From the NCBI GenBank assembly GCA_014859685.1, contig JACUTU010000001.1, positions 62,001-126,000 of the forward strand: 64,000 nucleotides of DNA, given 5' to 3'. The position numbers were made by a program, and so were the translations under genes. The stretch is from Sulfurospirillum sp. (GTDB lineage: Bacteria; Campylobacterota; Campylobacteria; Campylobacterales; Sulfurospirillaceae). Shown here piece by piece: positions 33,899 to 43,019 of the stretch; position 1 is the first letter of the stretch; each line of letters begins with the position of its first letter. The notes under the pieces were generated by a model. That model was not told where the DNA came from. It did no database searches and was given only the letters and a program-made list of their open reading frames with translations.

Positions 33899-34870
33899 TT
33901 ATACTATCCCCTGCTCGTATTGAGCTCTCATTTTTTCTTTTTCTATGCGTCGTTTTTCTCGCATCGCTTCTTTTGATTTATAATCCTCTACATTAAATCG
34001 TAGTAATTTGAGTACCGGTGAAGCCACAAATATAGAACTATAAGTTCCTACGATGATACCCACTAAAAGTACAAATCCAAAACCGTGAATAATCTCTCCA
34101 CCAAATAAAAATAGTGTTAAGATAACAAAAAAAGTTGTGAACGAAGTAAGCATTGTTCTTGAAAGTGTTTTAGAAACAGAAAAGTTGATTACTTCAAAAA
34201 GGTTGTAAATCTTCATCTCTTTGAGGCTTTCCCTGATTCTATCAAAGACGATAATGGTATCATTGAGTGAGTATCCTAAAAGAGTGAGTAAAGCCGCTAA
34301 TATATCGAGGTTTACATCTATTTGAAACAATGCGATCGCACCAAAAGCTATCGAGATATCATGTATAAGTGCAATAATGGAAGCCAAGGCAAATCGCCAT
34401 TCAAAACGAAATGCGATATAAAAAAGAATGGCAATGATAGAAATAATCATCGCCATAATTCCATTTTCACGCAATTCGCTTCCAACTTTTGGTCCTACGA
34501 TATCAACTCTTCGCACTTCAAAATCACCAGTGCCATTAAGTAGTGAACTCACCTTGTCGCTCAAATCTTCTTGCACAGAATCACTGCTGCTAGAAAATCG
34601 TATAATAACTTCTTGTGGCGAGCCAAACTCTGTGATGATGGCATTTGCAAAAGTTTTATCAACTGTTATCTTTTTTCGGATATCTTCTATGGGTGCTGGT
34701 TTTTCATATTTTACTTGAACAATCGTTCCACCTGAAAAATCGATGCCATAATTGATCCCTTTTGTAAACAAAAAGAAGTAAGATAGAAGGATGAGTGTAG
34801 CAGAAAATATCATAAATAATGAGCTTTTGCCCATAAAATCATATGTTTTATCTCTTGAAAATATCTGCAT
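33899..34870 (-). CDS. secF: Protein translocase subunit SecF
   Basis: 323 residues from ATG 34870, which overlaps the secD stop as TAATG; a longer reading from 34900 lies inside secD and is not preferred. Six membrane helices of the SecD/SecF RND-type module with the conserved GIDFSGGTIVQVKYE near residue 45, VGPKVGSELRENGI, and TLLGYSLNDTIIVFDRIRE near 210 with the key Asp and Arg of the proton path. SecDF uses the proton gradient to complete export by SecYEG. It follows secD directly. Confidence 0.95.
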   Translation of the reverse strand: MQIFSRDKTYDFMGKSSLFMIFSATLILLSYFFLFTKGINYGIDFSGGTIVQVKYEKPAPIEDIRKKITVDKTFANAIITEFGSPQEVIIRFSSSSDSVQEDLSDKVSSLLNGTGDFEVRRVDIVGPKVGSELRENGIMAMIISIIAILFYIAFRFEWRFALASIIALIHDISIAFGAIALFQIDVNLDILAALLTLLGYSLNDTIIVFDRIRESLKEMKIYNLFEVINFSVSKTLSRTMLTSFTTFFVILTLFLFGGEIIHGFGFVLLVGIIVGTYSSIFVASPVLKLLRFNVEDYKSKEAMREKRRIEKEKMRAQYEQGIV

Positions 34871-36453
34871 TATTTTGCTCCTTTTTTCATGCCAAACCAC
34901 AATGAGATATTGGCACCCTTCTCGATGCGTGGTAAGAGATACTGATAAATCCCGTGTGTACCAAGGATTGCTGTAAGCATTGAAGCAAGTATTCCTATGC
35001 TCATGGTCACCGCAAATCCTTTTACAGGACCTGTGCCATAAGCATAAAGAATTACCGCTACGATAAGTGTTGTGATGTTTGCATCCAAGATCGCACTCAT
35101 GGCATTGGCATACCCATCTTCGATCGATTTTGCAACGCTACTTCCAACACGAAAAAGTTCTCTAATGCGTTCATTTATGATGACATTGGCGTCCACAGCC
35201 ATGCCGACAGTCAGCACCAAGCCTGCCATTCCTGGAAGCGTGAGCGTTGCACCAAAAAGTGCCATAACTGCGATGATGATAAAGATATTGACTATGAGTG
35301 CGATATTTGAAATGATACCAGCAAGTCCATAATACATCACCATAAACACAACAACAAGTAAAAAGCCAGATATGAGTGCGATGAGGCTTGCTTGTATACT
35401 GTCGGCTCCAAGGCTTGGACCCACACTTCTTTTTTCAAGTAGTTTTACAGGTGCCAACAATGCGCCACTTCGCAATGCAATTGCAACATCGTGCGCTTCT
35501 TGTATGCTAAATCCCCCACTTATTTGACCGCTACCACCGCCTATTCGCTCACGAATAACAGGTGCTGAATAAACTTTTTCATCAAGCACGATTGCTAAAT
35601 GATTGCCGACATTTTTGGCCGTAAAATCACCAAATACTTTAGCACCCTCGCTGTTGAGAGTGAAGTTGATAACAGGTTGATTCATCTGATCAAAAGCAAC
35701 TTTTGCATCGGTAAGCATACTGCCATCGAGTATTGGAATCTCTTTTAAAATATGTTTTGTGCGTGTGTCTCTTGCATCTTCCAAGATCACATCTCCATAG
35801 CTTGTCGCTTCTGCTTTACTCATACTAGAAGCTCTATCGGCTCTTTTTTCATCAACTGCCATAAGTTGCAAGTGTGCCGCTTTGGCTATGAGTTCGCGGG
35901 CTCTTTGTTCCTCATCACCAGTTTTGATACCAGGGAGTTCAACAAGGATATTTTCCACACCAGATCTGGCTACATTTGGCTCAGCTAACCCGAATTGATC
36001 GAGTCTGTTTCTGATAGTTTCAACTGCTTGATTGATTGCGTATTCTTTGGTTGATTCTTGCTCTAAAGAGCTGAGCGTTAAACCATAAGATAGCTCATTT
36101 TTTTCTACTATCAAACCTTCAATTTTTTTAAGCATAGTATCAAGATTTTTCTCTTCATCTTTATCTAAAAGTGTGAATGTGATCGTTTCGTTGTTGATTT
36201 TAAGTGCGTCGATGATGATATCTTTATCATCTGTAAAAAATTTTACGCTTGACGCGATAGACTTGATTTTTGATTTTATTGCCTCGTCCGTTTTGACACC
36301 TAAAAGCATATGAAGACCACCTTGGAGATCAAGCCCCAAAGATATCTTCGCACCCTTTTGTGTTTGCAGGAGTGTAGGCAGTGAAAACCCCACTCCAAAT
36401 ACAATAGCGAGGAAAAAAATCACCAAACGGTAATTTAATCCACCTTTATTCAT
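34870..36453 (-). CDS. secD: Protein translocase subunit SecD
   Basis: 527 residues. N-terminal helix, then the large periplasmic region with GLDLQGGLHMLLGVKT near residue 38 and NRLDQFGLAEPNVARSG near 150, then five more membrane helices with GVAVDANVIINERIRE-type sequence (GMAVDANVIINERIRELFR near 410, carrying the conserved Asp and Arg). It partners SecF in proton-driven late export. It overlaps yajC by 8 nt and secF by one base, so yajC-secD-secF are co-translated. Confidence 0.96.
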   Translation of the reverse strand: MNKGGLNYRLVIFFLAIVFGVGFSLPTLLQTQKGAKISLGLDLQGGLHMLLGVKTDEAIKSKIKSIASSVKFFTDDKDIIIDALKINNETITFTLLDKDEEKNLDTMLKKIEGLIVEKNELSYGLTLSSLEQESTKEYAINQAVETIRNRLDQFGLAEPNVARSGVENILVELPGIKTGDEEQRARELIAKAAHLQLMAVDEKRADRASSMSKAEATSYGDVILEDARDTRTKHILKEIPILDGSMLTDAKVAFDQMNQPVINFTLNSEGAKVFGDFTAKNVGNHLAIVLDEKVYSAPVIRERIGGGSGQISGGFSIQEAHDVAIALRSGALLAPVKLLEKRSVGPSLGADSIQASLIALISGFLLVVVFMVMYYGLAGIISNIALIVNIFIIIAVMALFGATLTLPGMAGLVLTVGMAVDANVIINERIRELFRVGSSVAKSIEDGYANAMSAILDANITTLIVAVILYAYGTGPVKGFAVTMSIGILASMLTAILGTHGIYQYLLPRIEKGANISLWFGMKKGAK

Positions 36454-36718
36454 CGATTTTCTTCGCTATATATTCTTTTGCAACTTTTACCACAACTTCT
36501 TCATTAAGCTTGAGTTTGATAAAATCTTCCTCTGGTTTGAGTACTTCACACATCAAACCACCGTTTGTAATGACTTTGTCACCTTTTTTAAGGTTAGCCA
36601 ACATCTCCTTGTGTGTTTTTGCCTGTTTTTGTTGCGGGCGAATAACCAAGAAGTAAAATATCGCAAATAGTACGACTAATGGAAGCAATGAAGCAAACAT
36701 ATTTCCGCCATCTTGCAT
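36446..36718 (-). CDS. yajC: YajC, SecDF-associated membrane protein
   Basis: 90 residues. One membrane helix (about 8-25) followed by VIRPQQKQAKTHKEML, the diagnostic R-P-Q-x-K-x-x-K stretch, and a small beta domain (LKKGDKVITNGGLMCEV). It joins SecDF at the translocon. ATG 36718 is preferred because AGGA lies 5 nt upstream; ATG 36700 is an internal alternative. It is divergent from lnt, whose longest reading would overlap the yajC start. Confidence 0.93.
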   Translation of the reverse strand: MQDGGNMFASLLPLVVLFAIFYFLVIRPQQKQAKTHKEMLANLKKGDKVITNGGLMCEVLKPEEDFIKLKLNEEVVVKVAKEYIAKKIDE

Positions 36719-36741
36719 ATGAATCCTTTGAAGAGAAATTT

Positions 36742-37974
36742 TTGAAGGGTTATTTTAACACTTTTATTATAATAAAAGCCTTTTTTGTAGCTTTTGCTCT
36801 GAGTGCTTTTATCTATTTTGAATATTTTGGCTTACATGTAAAGCTCCTAGATTCCCTTTTTGCTATTGCTGGATTTTACGCACTTTTTCGTGCAAAACCA
36901 AAAGAGGCTTTTTTTATCGGCTTTTTTATTGGACTGTTTTGGTTTTACTGGATCGCTTTGAGTTTTCGCTATTATGAGCTTGTGTGGCTTATACCGCTTG
37001 TGATCTTAGGAGTTGCTCTTATCTACGGCACAATATTTTATCTGTTTGCGCGTTTGAGTCCTTATGGTATGCTTCGTGCTTTGGGCATCGTGTTTTTTAG
37101 TTTTGTTGCACCTTTTGGTTTTAATTGGTTGCAGTTTGAATTAGTATTGATAAACTCCTATTTTTCGAGTGAATTTTTTGCTTTTGCAGGCTTCATTTTT
37201 TTGATTTATCTTGTAAATATTGCCCCAAAAAAGTGGAAGATATTACCTCTTTTAGCGCTTATTTTACTGAGCTTTTATCCTTTGCATGAAAGCCCTAAAG
37301 ATCTGCCACCGCTTGGTATTGAAATAGTTAATCTAAAACTTGATCAAGCAAAAAAATGGAATGAAAACTACAAGCAAGATATCGTGCAAGAAAATTTAAA
37401 ACTAATCGAAAAAGCCTATGAAAGTGGTGCGAGCGTGATTGTATTTCCAGAGAGTGCGATGCCTGTTTATCTCAATCTTGATGCGCAACTTTATGCTAAA
37501 TTGCAAGCACTTTCACAAAAAATTACCATCATTACGGGTGCTTTGAGTGTGGTAAATCAAGAAGTTTTGAACTCTACTTTTGTATTTGAAAAAGGGGAAG
37601 TGCAAGTAGCCCATAAAGTCATTTTGGTGCCTTTTGGTGAGCAGATTCCACTGCCAAAATTTGCAAGAAATTTTATCAATAAGATATTTTTTAACGGTGC
37701 TAGCGATTATGCACACGAGCAAAATCCACAAGATTTTCTCGTGCGTGGTGTCAAGTTTCGCAACGCCATCTGTTTTGAAGCCACAAAAGATGCCTTGTAC
37801 ACGCATAATCCAGATTTTATGATAGCCATCAGCAATAATGCGTGGTTTACTCCATCCATCGAGCCGACACTGCAAAATTTATTACTAAGATATTATGCTC
37901 AAAAATACAATACGATTATCTATCACAGTGCAAACGCTGGCAAAAGTGGGGTTATTTTTCCATCAAAGCGTTGA
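36742..37974 (+). CDS. lnt: Apolipoprotein N-acyltransferase
   Basis: 410 residues from TTG 36742 (GAAGAG upstream); ATG 36679 would add 21 residues but would overlap the divergent yajC start and lacks a ribosome site. Lnt adds the third acyl chain to lipoproteins in the inner membrane. It has about six N-terminal helices, then a nitrilase-like periplasmic domain with the catalytic triad visible: Glu in VIVFPESAMPVY, Lys in VAHKVILVPFGEQIP and Cys in NAICFEATKD. It is shorter than E. coli Lnt (512) but normal for the phylum. The 3' end overlaps the convergent NIT-sensor gene by 23 nt. Confidence 0.88.
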   Translation: MKGYFNTFIIIKAFFVAFALSAFIYFEYFGLHVKLLDSLFAIAGFYALFRAKPKEAFFIGFFIGLFWFYWIALSFRYYELVWLIPLVILGVALIYGTIFYLFARLSPYGMLRALGIVFFSFVAPFGFNWLQFELVLINSYFSSEFFAFAGFIFLIYLVNIAPKKWKILPLLALILLSFYPLHESPKDLPPLGIEIVNLKLDQAKKWNENYKQDIVQENLKLIEKAYESGASVIVFPESAMPVYLNLDAQLYAKLQALSQKITIITGALSVVNQEVLNSTFVFEKGEVQVAHKVILVPFGEQIPLPKFARNFINKIFFNGASDYAHEQNPQDFLVRGVKFRNAICFEATKDALYTHNPDFMIAISNNAWFTPSIEPTLQNLLLRYYAQKYNTIIYHSANAGKSGVIFPSKR

Positions 37975-39301
37975 GGTTGGATTGGAGTTTTTCTAGCATT
38001 TTCTTTACATGTAAGAGGCTTTCTGCTGATTCTATAGCGATATCTTCAGTTGCATTTACTTGCTTGTCAAAGTTTGATTTTTGTTTCCCTTCGACGCGTA
38101 ATTCTTTGAGGGCTTCTTCTACATCATCGCTTAAAAATTGTAACTCTTTGAGGGCAAATTCTGCTTTTGTGATCGCTTCTTGAGAGTGACTCATAGCAGA
38201 ATTTACTTTTGTAATAAATGTTGCGATGTGTCCTGAAGCCTCTTTGAGTTCATCTTCGCTATCCTCATCTACAAGCAATTCATGTTTTTCAAGTGCATTG
38301 AGATCTACATTTTTGAGGTTTCTAGCTCTTTTTATGAAATCATTAAGATGGGTTACTATCTCTTTTGACATGAGAAAAGTGTAGAGTATGATGATGAGGA
38401 CAACTAGCAAAGCGATGTATTGAAAAGTGACAAAAAGATTGTTTTTACTCTCGCTAAAATCAGTGTATAGCCATACCGCATTGTCCATAGTGTTGAGCAG
38501 TTTGACATTATCTTGATAAATAGTAGAGATAATTTTATTGATTTCATTTTCATCTTTGGCAAGTTTCATCATATATACATCATGCTCTATCCAAAATTCA
38601 TGGCATTCTTTGACGCTGTGAAAAACATCTGAAATATTTTTGATAGCTTCATCTTTGACAAATCGTTCAATCACAGTAGCGTATATCTTTTTTGCTGCCA
38701 TAAAATTGAGATAATCCTCTTTAGAATCTGTTCGCAAATAGCGTTCCAAAAAAAGTCCCATGCGTTGGCTTAACATCCTTTGCCTACCAGAATCATCGAT
38801 ATAAATACCCTGCATATTTGCTAGAACCATCTCTTTAACGACTCTATCTGAGAGTTGCAAGATAGTAGTCGTTTTTTGTATGAGTGTTTCTATGTCTGGC
38901 TTGGCTCTTTTCATGAGCGTTTTAAGATGCGTAATATTTGCATTAAAATTTTCCCAAATTGACGCCACTTCGTCTAATTTTTCTTTTATTTTTCTATCTT
39001 GCGGCGCATAGATACCTTTGAGTGCATTGCCAAAGCGAAGATCGTTTAGATTTTCACCAAAGGTGTCCATCGCACTATCTAGCTCACGAAAATCAACAAG
39101 ATTTTTAAGCTTGATATAAAAAATCTCTTTGCTCATCTTCTGTGAAAGCATCCGTTGCTTGCCTGCTATATTGATGATGCGTGCGTCTTTTTTACTTTTG
39201 TTATTCATATAAACTGTCACTATGATGATGGAGATGATGATAAAAGATAAAAGTCCCCCGATAAATTTGAGCTTCTTTCCTATACTGCTTGGTTTAAACA
39301 T
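37952..39301 (-). CDS. Membrane sensor with duplicated NIT/PilJ-type (NarX P-box-like) periplasmic domain, no output domain
   Basis: 449 residues. Helix 1 (about 12-32) and helix 2 (about 290-312) enclose a helical periplasmic domain with two P-box-like motifs, NIAGKQRMLSQKMSKE near residue 45 and DSGRQRMLSQRMGLFLER near 170. Such motifs bind nitrate and nitrite in NarX/NarQ and define PilJ/NIT sensors. After helix 2 there is only a HAMP-like helix and a coiled coil of about 130 residues; no histidine kinase, GGDEF or full chemoreceptor hairpin is seen. It follows a Crp/Fnr gene by 9 nt, under an FNR-box promoter next to the nap operon. A role in nitrate or nitrite sensing is inferred; the output route is unknown. 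Confidence 0.72.
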   Translation of the reverse strand: MFKPSSIGKKLKFIGGLLSFIIISIIIVTVYMNNKSKKDARIINIAGKQRMLSQKMSKEIFYIKLKNLVDFRELDSAMDTFGENLNDLRFGNALKGIYAPQDRKIKEKLDEVASIWENFNANITHLKTLMKRAKPDIETLIQKTTTILQLSDRVVKEMVLANMQGIYIDDSGRQRMLSQRMGLFLERYLRTDSKEDYLNFMAAKKIYATVIERFVKDEAIKNISDVFHSVKECHEFWIEHDVYMMKLAKDENEINKIISTIYQDNVKLLNTMDNAVWLYTDFSESKNNLFVTFQYIALLVVLIIILYTFLMSKEIVTHLNDFIKRARNLKNVDLNALEKHELLVDEDSEDELKEASGHIATFITKVNSAMSHSQEAITKAEFALKELQFLSDDVEEALKELRVEGKQKSNFDKQVNATEDIAIESAESLLHVKKMLEKLQSNLNALMEK

Positions 39302-39310
39302 TTTTTTCCT

Positions 39311-39976
39311 TTACTCATATATCTCTCGCAAACTAAGCTCATCTAAAATCACGATATTGTTTTCAATAGTGTTAATTATAGCGTTTCTTGTCAATTTTTT
39401 GAGAATTCTTGAGAGTGTTTCTGGCTGGATGTGTAGCATGTACGCTATCTCATGTTTCTTCATAGCGTTGAAATTGTCAAGCTCATGGATGAGCATATGT
39501 GCAACTTTTGCAGTACCATCAAACACAACATCTCTGCTGATGATACATTGCAATCTTTGGATCATTCCAAAAGCTTCTTTGAGGATTGTGTGCATAAAAG
39601 AGGGCTGTGTTCGCATGAGTTGTTTAAAGGTTTGACTATCAAAGATAAGCACTTCACTATCTTCTAAAAATTCAGCATTGGCGTAACAGCTGATTATAAA
39701 ATTATCACAGAGTTTTGAAGCAGAAAATATGAGAGAATTTTTTGAAAGCTTATACAAAAAGATCTCATTTTCAAAACGGTCAACTTTGTAAAATTTTAAG
39801 CTACCACTTGTGATATAGTAGATCTCTTCTTTGTCTTCTTTTTCATAAAATAAGATATCCATAGCTGAGAATTGCTTGATCTTTACAGCTTTGCAAAGTT
39901 GTTCAAGTATGATCGCATCAAGCCCTTGAAATAGCGGAATCTCTTGCAAATATTTTTTAATCTCTCTAGTTTCCAT
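39311..39976 (-). CDS. Crp/Fnr-family transcriptional regulator (nap-proximal)
   Basis: 221 residues. N-terminal cyclic-nucleotide-like beta roll (about 10-125), a dimer helix, and a C-terminal HTH with HEIAYMLHIQPETLSRILKK. The recognition helix has E-x-x-S-R, the FNR-type reading of TTGAT. The four-cysteine Fe-S cluster of FNR is absent (the Cys residues are scattered), so it does not sense oxygen in the FNR way; DNR/NssR-type NO or nitrite responses are possible. A consensus box TTGAT-ACAA-ATCAA lies upstream at class II spacing, so it is probably self-regulated. It is co-transcribed with the NIT-type sensor. Confidence 0.85.
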   Translation of the reverse strand: METREIKKYLQEIPLFQGLDAIILEQLCKAVKIKQFSAMDILFYEKEDKEEIYYITSGSLKFYKVDRFENEIFLYKLSKNSLIFSASKLCDNFIISCYANAEFLEDSEVLIFDSQTFKQLMRTQPSFMHTILKEAFGMIQRLQCIISRDVVFDGTAKVAHMLIHELDNFNAMKKHEIAYMLHIQPETLSRILKKLTRNAIINTIENNIVILDELSLREIYE

Positions 39977-40008
39977 ATATGCTCGATATAATTACAAAAA
40001 ACTTTAAG

Positions 40009-40050
40009 ATTATATTATAAGTATAATTTTTTAGCATTGATACAAATCAA
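40009..40050 (-). promoter_or_regulatory. FNR-type box and -10 of the Crp/Fnr-NIT-sensor operon
   Basis: A consensus dyad TTGAT-ACAA-ATCAA lies at 40037-40050. On the minus strand TATAAT occurs at 40009-40014 (22 nt after the box, ideal for class II activation near -41.5), and again at 40014-40019. The operon start is at 39976. The box is seen directly; activation is inferred. Confidence 0.75.
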
Positions 40051-40058
40051 GATAGGCT

Positions 40059-40595
40059 TTAGAAAAGATAGTCATCTAAGATGTTGTTCAAAAGTTTATC
40101 TTCTGTGATTTCTTTTTCTTTTGCTAATTTTTGTAGTTTTTCGATGCAAGTGATAGAGATATCAACGCCTACTCGTATGCAACCTTCCTCTTTTTGTCGC
40201 ATCAAGGCGTAAGTTTCTTCCATCTTTTTTTGCATATTCGATGCTACTGGTGCACGCATGGATTTGTATTCGATTAGTTTCTCATCTTTGTAAACGCCAG
40301 AAACTTCCGCATGAACCCAATAATATCCACCATCTTTGCGAAGATTTTTGATATAACCGCTCCACATCTGCTCTTTTTTGAGTGTTTCCCACAATGTTGC
40401 AAACACAGATTTTGGCATATCTGGATGCCTTACGATGTTGTGCGGTTTACCGATGAGTTCGGTTGCCTTGTAGCCGCTTATGGCTGCAAAAACTTCATTG
40501 GCGTAAGTGATTTTTCCCTTAAGATCTGTTCTTGAGATGATGATCTCATCTTGTGGTACAGCTGTTTGTATGATTGCTTGATACATGGTTTGCAT
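40059..40595 (-). CDS. PAS-domain protein (Aer-like, no output domain)
   Basis: 178 residues. One PAS fold (about 15-120): DEIIISRTDLKGKITYANEV, FAAISGYKATELIGKPHNIV, RHPDMPKSVFATLW, and the closing KNLRKDGGYYWVHAEVSGVY, a pattern shared with Aer-type redox sensors and many chemoreceptors. A helical tail follows (about 125-178) with no catalytic or receptor signalling module. It is the last gene after napD (9 nt gap), so it is probably part of the nap operon. It may bind a flavin or another ligand and act on a partner in trans; the partner is unknown. Confidence 0.75.
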   Translation of the reverse strand: MQTMYQAIIQTAVPQDEIIISRTDLKGKITYANEVFAAISGYKATELIGKPHNIVRHPDMPKSVFATLWETLKKEQMWSGYIKNLRKDGGYYWVHAEVSGVYKDEKLIEYKSMRAPVASNMQKKMEETYALMRQKEEGCIRVGVDISITCIEKLQKLAKEKEITEDKLLNNILDDYLF

Positions 40596-40604
40596 GCGTA
40601 ATCC

Positions 40605-40955
40605 TTAAAGTTTCTTTTTCAAATCGCCATGATAATTTATCTTCTCAGCAGTTATGCTATCATCGTTGAGCATACTTGGCACAATATCACTATGTTCTAG
40701 TTTTTCTCTTTCTCTATCGAGTTCATCTTCACTGTAAGAAAGCATCATTTCAGCACTTATTACATGTGCAATTGCTTCGATTGATTGCACCTTTTTCATC
40801 TCTTCATCTATACCCTCACCATCTACGGTTACTATGATCTTGCCGATACTTGCATCGTGAAAATGATAATCACAAAAATCGCAATTTTTGACAATTTGCA
40901 GTATCTCATCTATGTGTTGGCTCTTGGCTTGTATCACTATACTTGAAACATTCAT
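40605..40955 (-). CDS. napD: NapD, Tat-signal chaperone for NapA
   Basis: 116 residues from ATG 40955, preceded by GGAG; a longer start at 40967 is less likely. The N-terminal ferredoxin-like fold begins MNVSSIVIQAKSQHIDEI and includes GKIIVTVDGEG and AHVISAEMMLSYSEDE, the NapD pattern. NapD binds the NapA twin-arginine signal peptide and holds back export until the cofactor is in. It has a C-terminal tail of about 30 residues longer than E. coli NapD. Overlaps napL by 4 nt. Confidence 0.88.
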   Translation of the reverse strand: MNVSSIVIQAKSQHIDEILQIVKNCDFCDYHFHDASIGKIIVTVDGEGIDEEMKKVQSIEAIAHVISAEMMLSYSEDELDREREKLEHSDIVPSMLNDDSITAEKINYHGDLKKKL

Positions 40956-41908
40956 GGTAAACTCCATTTCATTATAAATTTATCATCACTACCGCTAAAA
41001 AGGGTATGTTCATCTTGAAAAACAATGCTGTTGAGTGTGCTTTTTTGTCCTACTAACAAGTGCAATGCTTTTGAGTTTGCAACATCAAAAATAGCGATAT
41101 CGTTTTTCTCATTGATAGCAAAAGCAGCCTTTTTTGCACGGGGACTCAAAGCGCCGGCATAAATTAAAAAAGGTGCATCAAATCGTTTGTAGCTCTCATT
41201 TGCAATGTTATAAATAATGCCCCTGCGATCTTGCCCAGCAGCCAAAGCATAACCATTTGTTATATCAACTTTATAGATATTGTCCACATTGCCGCCTTTG
41301 AGAATTGATGATACTTCTCCCTTGTCGATGTAAATCACAAAAATTTCACCAGATTCACCTGCTGTGATAACTTGTATTTTTCCCTCATCAAGCATAAAAT
41401 CTGAAAAATGAGATAAACTCACCTGAAAACGGTAAATCTCTTTTTGCTTTGTGATATCAAAAAGTATGACCTCATGACTTAAAAGTGCTAAAAAAACCCT
41501 ATTGCTATCAACAAATTTTGCTTTTGCAATGTAGAGTTTTTGAGAACTGTTGATGAGTTTTGTGTGCGTTTTACCCTTTACATGTAAGAGTTCTCTTGAA
41601 CCATTACTTGCTTGCACAACGGCAAGATACGCATCGCTTGACGCATCAAAATCTACAGAAAAAATCTTTGGTTTCATCATATCGCCCATAAAATCTTTGA
41701 TATCTCCAAAGAGTATCTCAAAAGTTTTTGCATGAGTATTTGTATCGAAAACTTCAATGCTGCCAGCGTCATTGGCGATGATGAGCGAATTTTTATGTAC
41801 AAGTAAATCTTGCACATTTCCACGAGCTTCGATCACGGCTGTTGGTTGTAAATTCACTGCAAATGCAGATGACCACAAAGCAAAAAGAATTATAAAAAAT
41901 CGCATCAT
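40952..41908 (-). CDS. napL: NapL, periplasmic WD40-like protein of the nap operon
   Basis: 318 residues. Cleavable signal peptide (RFFIILFALWSSAFA), then repeated strands in a beta-propeller-like pattern (SIEVFDTNTHAKTFEIL, EVILFDITKQKEIYRF, DIAIFDVANSKALHLL, ending LFSGSDDKFIMKWSL, close to a WD repeat). This is NapL, found only in Campylobacterota-type nap operons, of unclear but accessory role in nitrate reduction. It overlaps napF by 4 nt and napD by 4 nt. An exact TTACATGTAA at 41578 is read as Leu-Leu-His-Val-Lys. Confidence 0.87.
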   Translation of the reverse strand: MMRFFIILFALWSSAFAVNLQPTAVIEARGNVQDLLVHKNSLIIANDAGSIEVFDTNTHAKTFEILFGDIKDFMGDMMKPKIFSVDFDASSDAYLAVVQASNGSRELLHVKGKTHTKLINSSQKLYIAKAKFVDSNRVFLALLSHEVILFDITKQKEIYRFQVSLSHFSDFMLDEGKIQVITAGESGEIFVIYIDKGEVSSILKGGNVDNIYKVDITNGYALAAGQDRRGIIYNIANESYKRFDAPFLIYAGALSPRAKKAAFAINEKNDIAIFDVANSKALHLLVGQKSTLNSIVFQDEHTLFSGSDDKFIMKWSLP

Positions 41909-42405
41909 TGTCTCGCTCCTTTTATCTCAAGTGCATCGCTTGGACATACGCTCACACACATACCGCAATTTGTGCAAGACTCTTTTTTGATGATTGGACG
42001 AAAGACCCCAAAAAATTGTATAGCCCGCTCGTTACACGCATCCAAACAACTACTGCACATGACGCTTTGCCACGCAAGACATTTTTGCGTACTGATACTA
42101 AAAGTTGCTTGAATCCGCATATCCTTACATGTAAGGCTTAAAACTGCACCCATACATGTAAGCGCACATTTTTCACAATAAGTACAACCATTTTGATCAA
42201 ATACAAGTGCCGCTAAACCCTCTTTGTCTATAAAGATGATCTTCTCATTGCAAGCATTTACGCATGGTTTGTCTATACATGCAGGGCATTTTTGGTTAAA
42301 AAGTTCTATTTGATCACAATAAGGCGGTCGCACAATGCTCGTGTCTGTTTTTTTGAACCGTGATGCAAAGGAGGAAAAAACCTCCCTTCTTTGCATATTG
42401 CGCAT
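41905..42405 (-). CDS. napF: NapF, polyferredoxin
   Basis: 166 residues. Several [4Fe-4S] motifs are present: CPACIDKPCVNAC, CTYCEKCALTC, CSSCLDAC and CTNCGMCVSVCPSDAL. There is no signal peptide, so it is cytoplasmic as in other NapF proteins, which are thought to assist NapA cofactor assembly. A degenerate twin-arginine-like RFKK lies near the start but without a hydrophobic stretch. The gene begins one base after the napB stop. Two palindrome copies lie in it (42125 exact, 42152 variant), both falling at cysteine codons. Confidence 0.88.
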   Translation of the reverse strand: MRNMQRREVFSSFASRFKKTDTSIVRPPYCDQIELFNQKCPACIDKPCVNACNEKIIFIDKEGLAALVFDQNGCTYCEKCALTCMGAVLSLTCKDMRIQATFSISTQKCLAWQSVMCSSCLDACNERAIQFFGVFRPIIKKESCTNCGMCVSVCPSDALEIKGARQ

Positions 42406-43011
42406 CTATTTTATACCTTCGTTAAGATTGTCGATCAAATTTGAACTGCTGATGCCATTTTTTGAGCGAAAATCTGGTTGGAACTCATTTGCCACGAGTG
42501 GTTCATTGTTTGATTGTGGTACATGGCATGCTGAACAATTATATCGCTCCATGCTCACGCCTTCTCTTTTGTGCATTGCTGTGAGTACATCTGTTGAATT
42601 CCTGATTATTTTTCCCTCTTTGATCACTTCTCCATTTGCTCCAAGTTGTGTCAGCGGTCTAAATGACGCAAGGTGACTAAGCGGCGTTGGGGTTGCTTGG
42701 ACATCTTTTGCAACTGCTGGATCATGACATCCTAAGCAAGAGTTATAATCTCCCGTAATAGGCAACATTCCCTCGATATCGTGAGGAATCATCGGCGGTG
42801 CATTTTCAAAAGATCTTTGGATTAATTTTGACTCACCAGCCGCTGCCTGTGTATAATCAGTTGCATCAGGCACTACTGTTTTTTCAGAGTAGAGATCTAC
42901 TTTACGCAAACCCAACTCTTCTTCGTGGTAAGCATTGCCTACAACCGCGCAACCACTTACGATAAATGCTAACATCGCAACACTTATAATCCATGTTTTC
43001 TTACTAAACAT
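42406..43011 (-). CDS. napB: NapB, diheme cytochrome c subunit of periplasmic nitrate reductase
   Basis: 201 residues. An N-terminal signal (KKTWIISVAMLAFIVSGCAVVG) holds a lipobox-like SGC, so it may be lipid-anchored or cleaved. Two heme c motifs are visible, CLGCH near residue 94 and CSACH near 160, with additional histidines (ATPTPLSHLASFRPL, TAMHKREG) as distal ligands. NapB passes electrons from the NapGH quinol oxidase to NapA in the periplasm. It lies 8 nt after napH. Confidence 0.92.
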   Translation of the reverse strand: MFSKKTWIISVAMLAFIVSGCAVVGNAYHEEELGLRKVDLYSEKTVVPDATDYTQAAAGESKLIQRSFENAPPMIPHDIEGMLPITGDYNSCLGCHDPAVAKDVQATPTPLSHLASFRPLTQLGANGEVIKEGKIIRNSTDVLTAMHKREGVSMERYNCSACHVPQSNNEPLVANEFQPDFRSKNGISSSNLIDNLNEGIK

Positions 43012-43019
43012 TTTCTCTC

